This document shows, in pieces, positions 33,206 to 42,559 of a stretch of 64,000 nt of DNA. Source of the DNA: Kumtagia ephedrae (GTDB taxonomy: Bacteria > Pseudomonadota > Alphaproteobacteria > Rhizobiales > Rhizobiaceae); assembly GCF_003012745.1 (NCBI RefSeq), contig NZ_PXYK01000021.1, positions 1-64,000 on the forward strand, in the 5' to 3' direction. Position 1 is the stretch's first letter. Every line of letters starts with the position of its first letter. The notes below the pieces were generated by a model. The model worked only from the letters and a program-made list of their open reading frames with translations. It did no database searches and had not been told where the DNA came from. Position numbers and translations under genes: made by a program.

Positions 33206-36200
33206 TCACGCCATGGTGAGTCGGACAAGGGCCTCGTCCATCGCCGCGGCCGGCAGCACGATCAGCCGCGGCGCCTCGGTGAACAGCAGCGCGGCCGACA
33301 CGGTGCGGCCGGGATAGATCGGCCGCAGCAGCGATCGGTAGAGCGCCAGCTGCGTGACATAGGCCGGCGGCACCTGTTCGAGCCCGGACGGCGCCGGGCG
33401 GTTGGTCTTGTAGTCGACGATCCGCACCTCGCGCGCCGTCACCGCCAGCCGGTCGATCTTGCCGGAGATGGCGCGCTCCTCGCCGCGCACGGCGACGCGA
33501 CCCATCACCGCCACCTCGGCGCGCGAGCCATGGGCAAACAGCGGCCGGAAGTCTTCCGCCCGCAGGATGCCGAAGACGGAGGCCAGCGCCCGCTCGCGCT
33601 CGTGCTCCGGCCAGTGCGCGGCGGCGCGGCCGAGATAGCGGCGGGCCGCCGGCTCGCGGTCCTCCTCCGCCAGATCGGGCAGTACCTGCAGCAGCTTGTG
33701 CAGCACGGTACCGCGCTCGATGGCGAAGGCCGGCTCGGCCTCCGGGTCGAGCACCGGCGAGCGGCCGGACACCACCGCCTCGCCCGGCTCGACCACCAGG
33801 GACGCCGCGCCGGAGGGTGCGAGCGGCCGCGGCAGCGCGCGCGACGGCGGCAGGGGCCGCAGCAGGCTTTCCGGCAGGGATTGCGCTGCTGCCGGCGCCT
33901 CATCGGATTCGGCAACCGCCGCCGCTGGGCTGACCGCACCGTTGACGCGAAAGCGATGGACGGCTCCCGCCACGGGGTGATCGATCTCGATGCAGCGCGG
34001 ATCGCCGGTCAGGGCCGCCCGGACCAGCGAATGCCACGTGGTAGAGGCCGGCGGCCGGCGGCCGTGGAAGCCGCAGACGATCAGCCGGTCCTCGGCGCGC
34101 GTCATGCCGACATAGAGCAGGCGGCGGTATTCGTCGTCGGCGCGCTGGCCGATCTCGGCCTCGAGCTGCCGCATAAAACCGTTGGACGTCTCGCCGGGCG
34201 CGCGCCACAGATACCCCTTCGCTCCCGCCAGCCCACCCTTCGGCGCGAACGGCACCAGCCGCGGCAGGTGCTGCGCGCTGAACGGCTGCGAGCCGCCGTC
34301 GGCCAGGAACACCACCGGCGCCTCCAGGCCCTTGGCGGCATGCGCCGTCATGATGCGGACCTCGTTGCGTGTCTGGTCCATCTCGCGCTTGATCTCGGGC
34401 GCGGCCTGCTCCAGCGTCGCCAAAAAGGTTTCCAGGCCGGGCTGCCCGGCGCGCTCCTGCGCCAGCGCGAAATTCAGGAATTCGTCGAGGATGTCGCCCG
34501 CCTCCTGGCCGAGCCGCGCGATCATCCTGGCGCGCACGCCATCCCGGCCCAGTACCCCGGCATAGAACTCGAACGGCCTGCGGAACGCCGCCTCGTTGGC
34601 CCAGCGCTCCAGCCGCCCGGCCGCCTCGGCGCAGTCCGGGTCGGACGCGGCGCGAGCCCGCAGCGCCTCGCCGAGCGAGCCCGGCCGGCTTGCCGCCAGC
34701 CTGAACAGCGCCTCCTCGTCGAAACCGAAGACGGGGCTCTTCAGCAACGCCGCCAGCGACAAATCGTCCTCCGGCTGCAGCAGATAGCGGCCGAGCGCGA
34801 TCATGTCCTTGACGGCGATGTGGGCGGGCAGGCTCAGCCGGTCGGCGCCGGCGACCGGGATGTGCCTGTCCTTCAGCGCCTTGGCGAGCGCATTGACGAA
34901 GCTGCCGCGCTTGCGCACCAGCACCAGCACGTCGCCGGGCGTCAGCCGCTTGCCGGTGCCCTCGATCACCTCGCCGGATTTCAGCCAGTGCGCGACGGTG
35001 CGGGCGATGGTCTCGGCCAGCCGCACCGCCGGCGCGGTCGCATGGTCGATGGCGATCGTCCAATCGTCCGGTTCCTCGACCGTATCGGCCCCGACCGACG
35101 GCCAGACCTCGACATAGCCCGGCGCGCCGGCACGGATGGCGTTGTGCTCGACCGGATCGCCGGCGAAGGTGAGGCCGCGGCGAGCCTGCTCGGCCGAAAA
35201 CACGCGGTCGACGGCACCGAGCACGTCGTCGGTAGAGCGGAAGGAGAGCGTCAGCCTCACATTCTCGAAGTTGCCGGAGACGCCGCGCACCTTCTGCGAA
35301 AAAGCATGGCCGCTGGCGGCGAAGGCTTCGGGCGCCGCGCCCTGGAAGGAATAGATCGACTGCTTCTCGTCGCCCACGGCGAACACGGTGCGCTGCACAT
35401 CGTCGCGTGCGCCCTTGCCGGCGAAGAATTCCTCGGCGATGCGGCCGACCACGCTCCACTGGTCCGGGCTGGTGTCCTGGGCCTCGTCGATCAGGATGTG
35501 GTCGATGCCCTTGTCGAGCTTGTAGAGCACCCACGGGCCGGCGTCCTGGCGCGAGAGCAGCCGGACGGTGCGGGTTATCAGGTCGTTGAAGTCGAGGAAG
35601 CCGCGGCCGGTCTTCAGCCGCTCGTAGCGGCCGATCAGCCAGTCGGCGATAGTCAGCGCGGCGCGGGTGTTCTCCAGCATGGCAAGCAGCGCCAGCCGGT
35701 CGCCGGTGCGGATGATGGCCTGACAGGCCGCCTCGTACCGCTCCGGCAGGTCTGGCAGGCGGCCCAGCAACGCCTTGCTGAACAGCCAGGTGGGTTTGTA
35801 CGGCTCGCCCTTGGCGCTGAGAAATGCCTCGGCGAGCAGCGGCAGCCGCCTTTCCGGATCGGACTCGGCAAGCGCGCGCGCGGCTGCCGGCAGGACGATG
35901 TCAAGCACGCGGCCGGCGCCGGTCTGCTGCGCCGCCGCGGCGAAGGCGTTGAAGAAGGCGGGCGGGAAGCCGGGTAGCGGCCAGGCCGCCGCTGAGACCT
36001 GCGCCCGGGTCACGTCCGACGCGAAGCCGAACTCCTCGAGCAGGGCGGCATAAGGTGGATCGTCGCCGGCGACCGTGTCGATGAAGGCGCGCAGGCCGTC
36101 GCGGTTCCTTAGGATTTCGGCGAGCAGCGCGTCGAGCCCGGCCTCGCCGCCGCGCTCCAGCACCGCGGCGAAGGCGGCGGCAAGATCCGGCGCGTCGGCG

Positions 36201-36718
36201 CCCACCGCGCCGGTCAGCAGCTCGCGACGTGCCTCGGCATAGAGCGCCTCCTCCATCAGCGGGTCGAGCATCTCGAAATGCGCGGCGATGTTGGCCTCCA
36301 GCGGGAACTGGTGCAGCACCGCTTCGCAGAAGGCGTGGATGGTCTGTATCTTCAATCCGCCCGGTGTCTCCAGCGCGCGGGCGAAGAGCTGGCGGGCGCG
36401 CTTCAGCTTGGTGCGGCCCGGCCTCCTGCCCTCCATCGCCTCGATGCGCTCGGCCAGCGCCTCGTCGGACAGCATCGTCCACTCCGACAAGGTGGTGAAG
36501 ACGCGGTTCGACATGTTGGCGGCCGCCGCCCGCGTATAGGTCAGGCAGAGGATGCGCGCCGGGTCGGTGTCCTCCAGCAGCAGGCGGATGACGCGCTGCG
36601 ACAGGACATGCGTCTTGCCGGATCCGGCATTGGCCGACACCCAGGCGGAATTGGCCGGGTCCGACGCCCTGGCCTGGGCGTCGCGGGTGGCTTCGGGGAC
36701 TGGGTAGGTGCGCTTCAT
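33206..36718 (-). CDS. addA: Double-strand break repair helicase-nuclease AddA
   Basis: An 1170-residue UvrD-type helicase with a C-terminal nuclease, the large partner of AddAB in recombinational repair. Walker A is [18 protein letters not shown] near residue 26; other helicase motifs are [46 protein letters not shown] and [20 protein letters not shown]. The RecB-type nuclease motif GKIDRLAV...VDYKTNRP lies near residue 1100. Length is normal. It is the distal gene of addB-addA; the pair is separated by 276 bases holding a palindromic element, whereas these genes usually abut. Confidence 0.96.
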   Translation of the reverse strand: MKRTYPVPEATRDAQARASDPANSAWVSANAGSGKTHVLSQRVIRLLLEDTDPARILCLTYTRAAAANMSNRVFTTLSEWTMLSDEALAERIEAMEGRRPGRTKLKRARQLFARALETPGGLKIQTIHAFCEAVLHQFPLEANIAAHFEMLDPLMEEALYAEARRELLTGAVGADAPDLAAAFAAVLERGGEAGLDALLAEILRNRDGLRAFIDTVAGDDPPYAALLEEFGFASDVTRAQVSAAAWPLPGFPPAFFNAFAAAAQQTGAGRVLDIVLPAAARALAESDPERRLPLLAEAFLSAKGEPYKPTWLFSKALLGRLPDLPERYEAACQAIIRTGDRLALLAMLENTRAALTIADWLIGRYERLKTGRGFLDFNDLITRTVRLLSRQDAGPWVLYKLDKGIDHILIDEAQDTSPDQWSVVGRIAEEFFAGKGARDDVQRTVFAVGDEKQSIYSFQGAAPEAFAASGHAFSQKVRGVSGNFENVRLTLSFRSTDDVLGAVDRVFSAEQARRGLTFAGDPVEHNAIRAGAPGYVEVWPSVGADTVEEPDDWTIAIDHATAPAVRLAETIARTVAHWLKSGEVIEGTGKRLTPGDVLVLVRKRGSFVNALAKALKDRHIPVAGADRLSLPAHIAVKDMIALGRYLLQPEDDLSLAALLKSPVFGFDEEALFRLAASRPGSLGEALRARAASDPDCAEAAGRLERWANEAAFRRPFEFYAGVLGRDGVRARMIARLGQEAGDILDEFLNFALAQERAGQPGLETFLATLEQAAPEIKREMDQTRNEVRIMTAHAAKGLEAPVVFLADGGSQPFSAQHLPRLVPFAPKGGLAGAKGYLWRAPGETSNGFMRQLEAEIGQRADDEYRRLLYVGMTRAEDRLIVCGFHGRRPPASTTWHSLVRAALTGDPRCIEIDHPVAGAVHRFRVNGAVSPAAAVAESDEAPAAAQSLPESLLRPLPPSRALPRPLAPSGAASLVVEPGEAVVSGRSPVLDPEAEPAFAIERGTVLHKLLQVLPDLAEEDREPAARRYLGRAAAHWPEHERERALASVFGILRAEDFRPLFAHGSRAEVAVMGRVAVRGEERAISGKIDRLAVTAREVRIVDYKTNRPAPSGLEQVPPAYVTQLALYRSLLRPIYPGRTVSAALLFTEAPRLIVLPAAAMDEALVRLTMA

Positions 36719-36758
36719 GACGGCACGACCCCGGAGGTCCCGCCTTCGCGCGTCATCG

Positions 36759-36901
36759 TACCCCCACCCCTAACCCCTCCCCTCAAGGGGGAGGGGGACT
36801 TTGCGGCCGCTATGCCATGCGAAATCGTTGGCAATTGGCGCCTGGCGGAGACGCAAGCCAGTTCCCCTCCCCCTTGAGGGGAGGGGTTAGGGGTGGGGGT
36901 A
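36759..36901. repeat. C-rich palindromic element in the addB/addA junction
   Basis: The left arm at 36759-36796 (beginning TACCCCCACCCCTAACCCCT) is an exact inverted copy of the right arm at 36864-36901, 38 base pairs in all, enclosing about 67 bases that include TTTGCGGCCGC. A relative with the same left arm and the same centre start (GACTTTGCGGCCGC) occurs at 48429-48573. The transcript would fold into a very long hairpin between addB and addA. It resembles the mosaic intergenic palindromes (RIME/REP-like) of rhizobia. Confidence 0.9.
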
Positions 36902-36913
36902 AGGCCGCATGCG

Positions 36914-36940
36914 ACATCTCCTGCCTTGTGGGGGAGATGT
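36914..36940. repeat. Second small palindrome next to the C-rich element
   Basis: ACATCTCC at 36914-36921 is inverted as GGAGATGT at 36933-36940. It lies 12 bases beyond the large palindrome in the same junction, so the insertion looks like a compound of two different palindromic units. The following TCCGACAGGCTCAGGACGG is a string I associate with rhizobial intergenic repeats. Confidence 0.6.
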
Positions 36941-36994
36941 CCGGCCCATCCGACAGGCTCAGGACGGAAGGGGCGGGCGTCGGGCGTCAGGATG

Positions 36995-39900
36995 TCAGAC
37001 ATCGCCGCCCTCCGTCTCGTCCCCGCCGGCGGACCATTCCAGCACGCGGGCGAGGTGGTCGTAGTCGCCGTCGACGTCGCCCTCGCGGAAGGGCAGCGCC
37101 CGCGACAGGTAGCCGGTCGAGGGCAGCGCGTAGTGGTCGAGCAGCTTTTCCAGCCGCGCCCAGGCCTCCTCGCCGAGGTCGCCGGCCGTGCGGATGCTGC
37201 CTTTGATCTCCAGAATGGATTCCGGCACCACCTCGCCATTGGCCTTCAGCCGGACGTGGGCGAGGTCGGCGGGCTCGCAGTGGCCGATGTCGGCAAAGGC
37301 GCCGCGCCTCAGGAGCGCGGCCTCCAGCGCCAGTTGCGGCGCGATCAGCCGGTGCGCCTGCACCTTGGACGGCGACGAGCCGGTCTTGTAGTCGAGGATG
37401 TCGGCCATCTCCGCCGGCAGCAGATCAATCCGGTCGGCGCGGCCGGAGAGCGTCACGCCGCTGCGGCCGACCGGCGTCTTCGCGGCACTCGCCTCCGGCA
37501 CGCGTGCCCGCACGACGCGGCCCGCTTCCCAGGCGATGACGTTCGCCGCCAGCTTGGCGAAGCGCGGCCACCAGACCGCATGGACGTCCGCCGGCAGGGC
37601 GAAGGCGGCAAAGCACGCGCGGCCGGCCTCGAGCAGCACCTCGAGCGCCTGCGGCGCGGCGGGGTCGACGCCGGATGCGGAGAAATCGTGCAGAATCTCG
37701 TGAAACAGCGTGCCGCGCTCGGCAGCACCCGGATCGCGCACCAGCGCTTCGAGCGGCATGAGCTCCAGGATGCGCCGGGCGTAGATCGCATAGGGGTCGC
37801 GGCGCAGCGTCTCGATCTCGGTGACGGAGAAATGCCGCGGCCGCATCTCCAGCGGCGGCTTGGGATTGGGTCGCGGAGCCAGCATCTCCTCGCCGCGCAC
37901 ATCCAGCGCCCGCGCCCAGGCGAGGTAGTCGGCGCCGCGCCGGCGCATCCGCCCGGCCTCTTCCGGTCCGACGAAGGTGAGGATGCGCTGCAGCCAACGC
38001 GAGGCGACGGCGGGGGATTCGCCCGATCGCGCGGCACGCGTCAGCAAGAGCTGCTCGACCCCCATCGCCATCTCGAAATCATGGGCGGACTGGCCGATGC
38101 GGCGCTCCGGCGGCTCCAGGTCGATGCCGATCTTCATCACCCGCGACAGGAACCGGTCCGACACCGCCTTGCGCGGCCACACGCCTTCGTTCAGGCCTCC
38201 GACGACCAGCGTATGCGGCGACAGCAGCCGCGCCTCCAGCGCGCCCCAGATGGCGACGCGGCTGTCGGAACCCTGTGCCGGCTTCACCACCTCCGGAGCT
38301 ATCAGCGCGTCGAACACGTCCGGCCATTCGCGCGGCGCGAAGTCGTACGCGGCTTCCGCAGCCACCAGCCCGCGCAGGAAGGAGGCGAGCTTGTCGCCGG
38401 CGTCGCCGGCATAGAGTGCGTCGAGCCCGCCATCCTCGCCGCGCCCCAGCGCCTCCAGCGTCACGACCGAGACGCGGGCAATCTCGGCAAGCTGCACCTC
38501 GCCGGCCGTTGCGATGGCGGTAAGCGGCGCCAGCGCTTCGTCGAGCGCCGCGAGCACGGTTCGCGCCTCGCGGAGATCGTCCATGGATAGACTGGTCAGC
38601 CAGAACGGCCTGCGAGGCGCGCCGGCGAGCGCCTCCAGGCGCTGCTCGAACAGCTTTGCCAGCGCCGAAACGTCGGGCCTGCCATAGCCGCCGCGCAGCG
38701 CGACGAGCTCGATCGCCTCCACGGCGCGGCGCACGGTGGTGCGTCCGAGGCCGAGCGACAGCAGTGGATGCTTCAGCAGCGCCAGCACCGGAACCGGATC
38801 GCCGGGCTGGAAGACGGCACGCAGCATCAGCGTGAGCAGTGCCGCCGGCGGCGTGCCGGAAAGCGGCGTGCCGCCCGAATCGTCGGCGCGGATGCCGAAG
38901 CGCAGCAGCTCGGCCGAAACGCGGCGGGCGAGGCCGCGGTCGCCGGTAACCAGTGCCGCGGTGCGGCCTGGCGTCTCCACGGCGCGCCTGAGCGCAATGG
39001 CGATCGCCGCCGCCTCGTCGCGCTCGTTGGCTGCATCCACCAGCGCCACGCCGGAGAAGGCGGCGGCCACGTCTTCCGCGCTGAAGTCGGCGCGACGTGC
39101 GACCCAGGTGTCGGTAGTGCCCGCCGGACGAAACGCCTCGCCCACCAGCCGGCCCCGCCTCGCCAGCGCGGGCGCAGGCGACGCGATCTCGTCCACCTCC
39201 TCTCGCGGCACGCCGATGCGCCGCAGCAGCTTCGCCAGGCCGAACTGCGGATGGCCGAGGATGGCCGGCTCCGGCTCGAGGTCGTTCAATGCTGCCCAAG
39301 ATATTTCGTCCATATCGGCGTCAAGGCCGGGCAGCACCAGCGCGCCGCGTGGCAACCGGGCGATGACGGCGAGCAACTCCGCGGTGGCGGGAATGGAGCC
39401 GGTCGAGCCGGCGGCGATCACCGGGCCGGCCGGCGGGCGCGCCTTCAGCCGTGCGGCTTCCGCCAGGATCAGCGCGTTGCGATGCGCCGCCGGATTGGAG
39501 CGCCGGCGGGCCGCCAGGAGCTCTGGCCAGTGTTTTGTGACGATGGCGAGGAAATCGAGCGTCACCTGCCACCAGCCGGCGAGGTCGCCGGCCACCAGCT
39601 CGCCGAGCTTCGTCCAGCCGGTGCCTTCCGTCTCGACCTCGTCGATCAGCGCGGCCAGATCGCGGGCGAGCCAGACGGCGTCGGCGGCGGAGGCCGGAAC
39701 AACCACCTCCTCGGCGAATTTTGCCGCCACATGGGCGGGCAGCCGCTGCTTCCACAACCGCACCATCGGTGCCAGGAGCAGCAGCCGGTCGATCGCGGCG
39801 AGCGGCGGATCCAGTTCCAGCGCAGCCTCGCTCCCGGCCTCAAAGGCAGCTCCGTCCTCGTCGAATTCGCCGAGCGGGCGGATCGTCGGCAGGATCACCG

Positions 39901-40114
39901 GCCGGCCGGCCGCGCGCTCGACGAATTCGCTGCGCAGCTCGCGCGCGGCGCGGCGCGTCGGCACGTAGACGGTGACCTCGGCCAGCGCCAGCGGATCGCC
40001 GTCCGCCCGGAAGTCCGGCACCAGCCGGCCGTCGGCCAGCGCCTGCGCCAGCGTCGGCAGGAAGGGCAGGCCGGACGGGATGGTCAGCACGCGCGGCTGC
40101 GGCCGGGTCGTCAT
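36995..40114 (-). CDS. addB: Double-strand break repair protein AddB
   Basis: A 1039-residue AddB, the second subunit of the AddAB helicase-nuclease. It has the helicase-like N terminus TIPSGLPFLPTLAQALADG, EVTVYVPTRRAARELRSEF, the alphaproteobacterial LLALMLRA-type helical regions, LVVGGLNEGVWPRKAVSDRF with LSRVMKIGIDLEPPERRIGQ, and a C-terminal PD-(D/E)XK nuclease domain (SVTEIETLRRDPYAIYARRI, GRADRIDLLPAEMADILDYK). Length is as expected. It is the first gene of the addB-addA-trxA run. Confidence 0.95.
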   Translation of the reverse strand: MTTRPQPRVLTIPSGLPFLPTLAQALADGRLVPDFRADGDPLALAEVTVYVPTRRAARELRSEFVERAAGRPVILPTIRPLGEFDEDGAAFEAGSEAALELDPPLAAIDRLLLLAPMVRLWKQRLPAHVAAKFAEEVVVPASAADAVWLARDLAALIDEVETEGTGWTKLGELVAGDLAGWWQVTLDFLAIVTKHWPELLAARRRSNPAAHRNALILAEAARLKARPPAGPVIAAGSTGSIPATAELLAVIARLPRGALVLPGLDADMDEISWAALNDLEPEPAILGHPQFGLAKLLRRIGVPREEVDEIASPAPALARRGRLVGEAFRPAGTTDTWVARRADFSAEDVAAAFSGVALVDAANERDEAAAIAIALRRAVETPGRTAALVTGDRGLARRVSAELLRFGIRADDSGGTPLSGTPPAALLTLMLRAVFQPGDPVPVLALLKHPLLSLGLGRTTVRRAVEAIELVALRGGYGRPDVSALAKLFEQRLEALAGAPRRPFWLTSLSMDDLREARTVLAALDEALAPLTAIATAGEVQLAEIARVSVVTLEALGRGEDGGLDALYAGDAGDKLASFLRGLVAAEAAYDFAPREWPDVFDALIAPEVVKPAQGSDSRVAIWGALEARLLSPHTLVVGGLNEGVWPRKAVSDRFLSRVMKIGIDLEPPERRIGQSAHDFEMAMGVEQLLLTRAARSGESPAVASRWLQRILTFVGPEEAGRMRRRGADYLAWARALDVRGEEMLAPRPNPKPPLEMRPRHFSVTEIETLRRDPYAIYARRILELMPLEALVRDPGAAERGTLFHEILHDFSASGVDPAAPQALEVLLEAGRACFAAFALPADVHAVWWPRFAKLAANVIAWEAGRVVRARVPEASAAKTPVGRSGVTLSGRADRIDLLPAEMADILDYKTGSSPSKVQAHRLIAPQLALEAALLRRGAFADIGHCEPADLAHVRLKANGEVVPESILEIKGSIRTAGDLGEEAWARLEKLLDHYALPSTGYLSRALPFREGDVDGDYDHLARVLEWSAGGDETEGGDV

Positions 40115-40254
40115 GTGGATGATTTCGAACCTCGCTCGCGGAAACCTGCCCTATCTGCACGCAGACGGCAGATTCGGACAAGGGCCGCGTCACGCGAACG
40201 CGGACGCACGGTTTCGCGACAAGCAACACGGAGTCTCGACGGTCGGGCCTGTGC

Positions 40255-41229
40255 TCAGGCCTCGGTGCGCCGGGTGAACTGTCCGGCCGGGCGGTAGCGC
40301 CAGAGATAGGAGGGCAGGATCGTGGCGATGGTCTGCGGCTGCAGGCCGATGGTCGCGAAGGTGCGGCCTTCCCGCTCCGCCGCCTCCGACACCACGTTGT
40401 CGGTCCTGAGCAATGTCACCTGGTCGGAGGTCAGCAGCGGCTTGGGCAGCATCCCCAGGATCGCGCCCTGCAGCGAGGCGATCGACCACGGCACCGACAC
40501 CAGCAGCCGCTTGCGCTCGATGATATCCAGCATCTCCTCCATGCACTGCCGGAAGGTGAGAACCTGCGGGCCGCCGAGTTCGTAGATTTTCCCGCCCTCG
40601 ACCTTGGCGTCGACCGAGCGGGCGATGGCTTCGGCGACGTCGCCGACGAAAACCGGCTGGAATTTCGTGGTACCGCCGCCGATCAGCGGCAGCACCGGCG
40701 AGAAGCGGGCCATGTTGGCGAAACGGTTGAAGAACTGGTCCTCGGGCCCGAACACGATCGACGGACGGTATATGACGGCGTTCGGCACCGTCTCCAGCAC
40801 GGCCTCCTCGCCCTTGGCCTTGGTGCGGGCATAGACAGACTGCGAGCGGGCGTCGGCGCCGAGCGCCGAGCCATGGGTGAGGCCGGCGCCGACCGCACGC
40901 GCGGCTTCCGCCACCGCGCGGGCGCCGACTTCCTGCACGGCGGCGAAGCGCTGCTTGCCGCCCTCGTAGAGGATGCCGACGAGGTTGATGACGTGGTCGG
41001 CGTCCTGCACGGCGCGGTCGACCGACCAGCGCACGCGCAGATTGGCCTGCACTGCCTGGATCTGGCCGACATTGCCGAGCGGCTGCAAATGGCCGGCGAG
41101 GTCGGGCCGGCGGGTGGCGACGCGCACCTGGTAGCCGCGCTTGGCCAGCGCCCGCACGACATGCCGGCCGACGAAGCCGGACCCGCCAAAGACCGTCACG
41201 AGTTTCGGGGTCTGGAGAATCTCGGTCAT
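40255..41229 (-). CDS. NDUFA9-like NAD(P)-binding protein (atypical SDR)
   Basis: A 324-residue extended-SDR protein similar to mitochondrial complex I subunit NDUFA9. The nucleotide site VTVFGGSGFVGRHVVRALAK is near the N terminus; DADHVINLVGILYEGGKQRF, VYARTKAKGEEAVLETVPNA, VIYRPSIVFGPEDQFFNRFA and VGDVAEAIARSVDAK follow. The YxxxK pair is present as YARTK. In alphaproteobacteria it is a widely conserved accessory or quinone-related protein; a role in complex I assembly is inferred. It is a single gene, with the GhrA-like gene divergent. Confidence 0.9.
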   Translation of the reverse strand: MTEILQTPKLVTVFGGSGFVGRHVVRALAKRGYQVRVATRRPDLAGHLQPLGNVGQIQAVQANLRVRWSVDRAVQDADHVINLVGILYEGGKQRFAAVQEVGARAVAEAARAVGAGLTHGSALGADARSQSVYARTKAKGEEAVLETVPNAVIYRPSIVFGPEDQFFNRFANMARFSPVLPLIGGGTTKFQPVFVGDVAEAIARSVDAKVEGGKIYELGGPQVLTFRQCMEEMLDIIERKRLLVSVPWSIASLQGAILGMLPKPLLTSDQVTLLRTDNVVSEAAEREGRTFATIGLQPQTIATILPSYLWRYRPAGQFTRRTEA

Positions 41230-41468
41230 CTGTTGGCTCCGGGCAGGCCTTTGGCTGTCGCCCGTCTCATAATCGGTTTCGCCGAAAAGGCAAAGCGCCC
41301 GCGGATGCGGCGGAAATCACGTAAAACGCCGGCGGCAGACGCGCGCGTTCCCTGAAAAGAACGCGCTCCGCCTTGCGCATCCGCGCCTTGGCCCCAGCCG
41401 GCCACCGTTCAGGGCCTTGCGCGAATCCGGTTGGGAAGACTAATCCAGTTGGGTCAGGAGGAATGCGA

Positions 41469-42410
41469 ATGGACAAGGGCAAGGTTCTGCTGTCGGTCAG
41501 CGGGTTCAACCCGCAGCGTTGGCACGAGCTTCTGGCTGCCGGCCGCGAGGTGGTGACGAAGCCGGACGGGCCGGGCGACCCGTCGATCGCTTATGCGGTG
41601 GTGTGGAAGCAGCCGCCCAGCATCCTCGCCGGGCTGCCCAATCTCAAGGCGATCTTCTCGATCGGCGCCGGCGTCGATCATATCCTGGCCGACCCGACGG
41701 TGCCCGACGTGCCGATCGTGCGCGTGGTGGCCGACAACCTCGCCCGGCACATGACCGAATATGTGGTGTGGCGGGTGCTCGACCATCACCGCTTCGGCCC
41801 GTCCTACCAGGCCCAGCAGAAGCGCAAGATCTGGCGCGAGCTGCCGCAGCGCACGGCGAGCGACGTCTCCGTCGGCGTCATGGGACTGGGCAGCCTCGGC
41901 CGCGACGCCGCCCGCGCCCTGCTGTCGCTCGGCTTCCGCGTCAATGGCTGGAGCCGCTCCGAGCGCCGGGTCGAAGGCGTGACCACCTTCGCCGGCGACG
42001 CCGGCCTGCGGCCCTTCCTCAACGCCACCGACATTCTGGTCGTGCTGCTGCCGCTGACGGAGGCGACGCGCGGCATCGTCGACTACGGCCTGCTCAAGGA
42101 ACTCCGGAAGCGCAACGGCCTCGGCGGCGCGGTGCTGATCAATGCAGGCCGCGGCCGGCTGCAGAAGGACGACGACATTTTGCGGGCGCTGGACGACGGC
42201 ACGCTGAAGGAGGCGAGCCTCGACGTGTTCGAGGTCGAGCCGCTGCCGAAGACCAGCCCGCTATGGACCCATCCGCGCGTCTTCGTCACGCCGCACGCCG
42301 CCGCCACCTCCGACCCTGACCATCTGGTCGCGCCGATGCTGGCGCAGATGGAGGCGCATGACCGCGGCGAGCCGCTGCGCGACCTCGTCGACCGGCAGGC
42401 GGGGTATTGA
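41469..42410 (+). CDS. ghrA: Glyoxylate/hydroxypyruvate reductase A-like dehydrogenase
   Basis: A 313-residue D-isomer 2-hydroxyacid dehydrogenase of the GhrA type, which reduces glyoxylate and hydroxypyruvate with NADPH. Segments are LKAIFSIGAGVDHIL, the nucleotide motif GVMGLGSLGRDAARALLSLG, the catalytic Arg region VLINAGRGRLQKDDD, ASLDVFEVEPLPKTSPLW (Glu) and VTPHAAATSDP (His). AGGAGG lies seven bases before the ATG at 41469. An in-frame ATG at 41463 is too close to that site, and the longer frame upstream has no homology. Confidence 0.9.
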   Translation: MDKGKVLLSVSGFNPQRWHELLAAGREVVTKPDGPGDPSIAYAVVWKQPPSILAGLPNLKAIFSIGAGVDHILADPTVPDVPIVRVVADNLARHMTEYVVWRVLDHHRFGPSYQAQQKRKIWRELPQRTASDVSVGVMGLGSLGRDAARALLSLGFRVNGWSRSERRVEGVTTFAGDAGLRPFLNATDILVVLLPLTEATRGIVDYGLLKELRKRNGLGGAVLINAGRGRLQKDDDILRALDDGTLKEASLDVFEVEPLPKTSPLWTHPRVFVTPHAAATSDPDHLVAPMLAQMEAHDRGEPLRDLVDRQAGY

Positions 42411-42559
42411 GGCGGCGCGTCCGCGGCTCATGCCAGCATGCGCAAGCGCGACGCGCCCCGGCGCATGGCTGCCGGACCAAAGTTTACGCCCCCTTAAATC
42501 GCCGCATTTAGTCTCCAACCGGTTGCCGCTCGGCAAAAACGGGGACAGCGACGCAGGCA

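Noticed and set aside
33530..35977. An 815-codon plus-strand frame opposite addA
   Set aside because: A shadow of AddA's third-position GC bias; AddA motifs are intact throughout.
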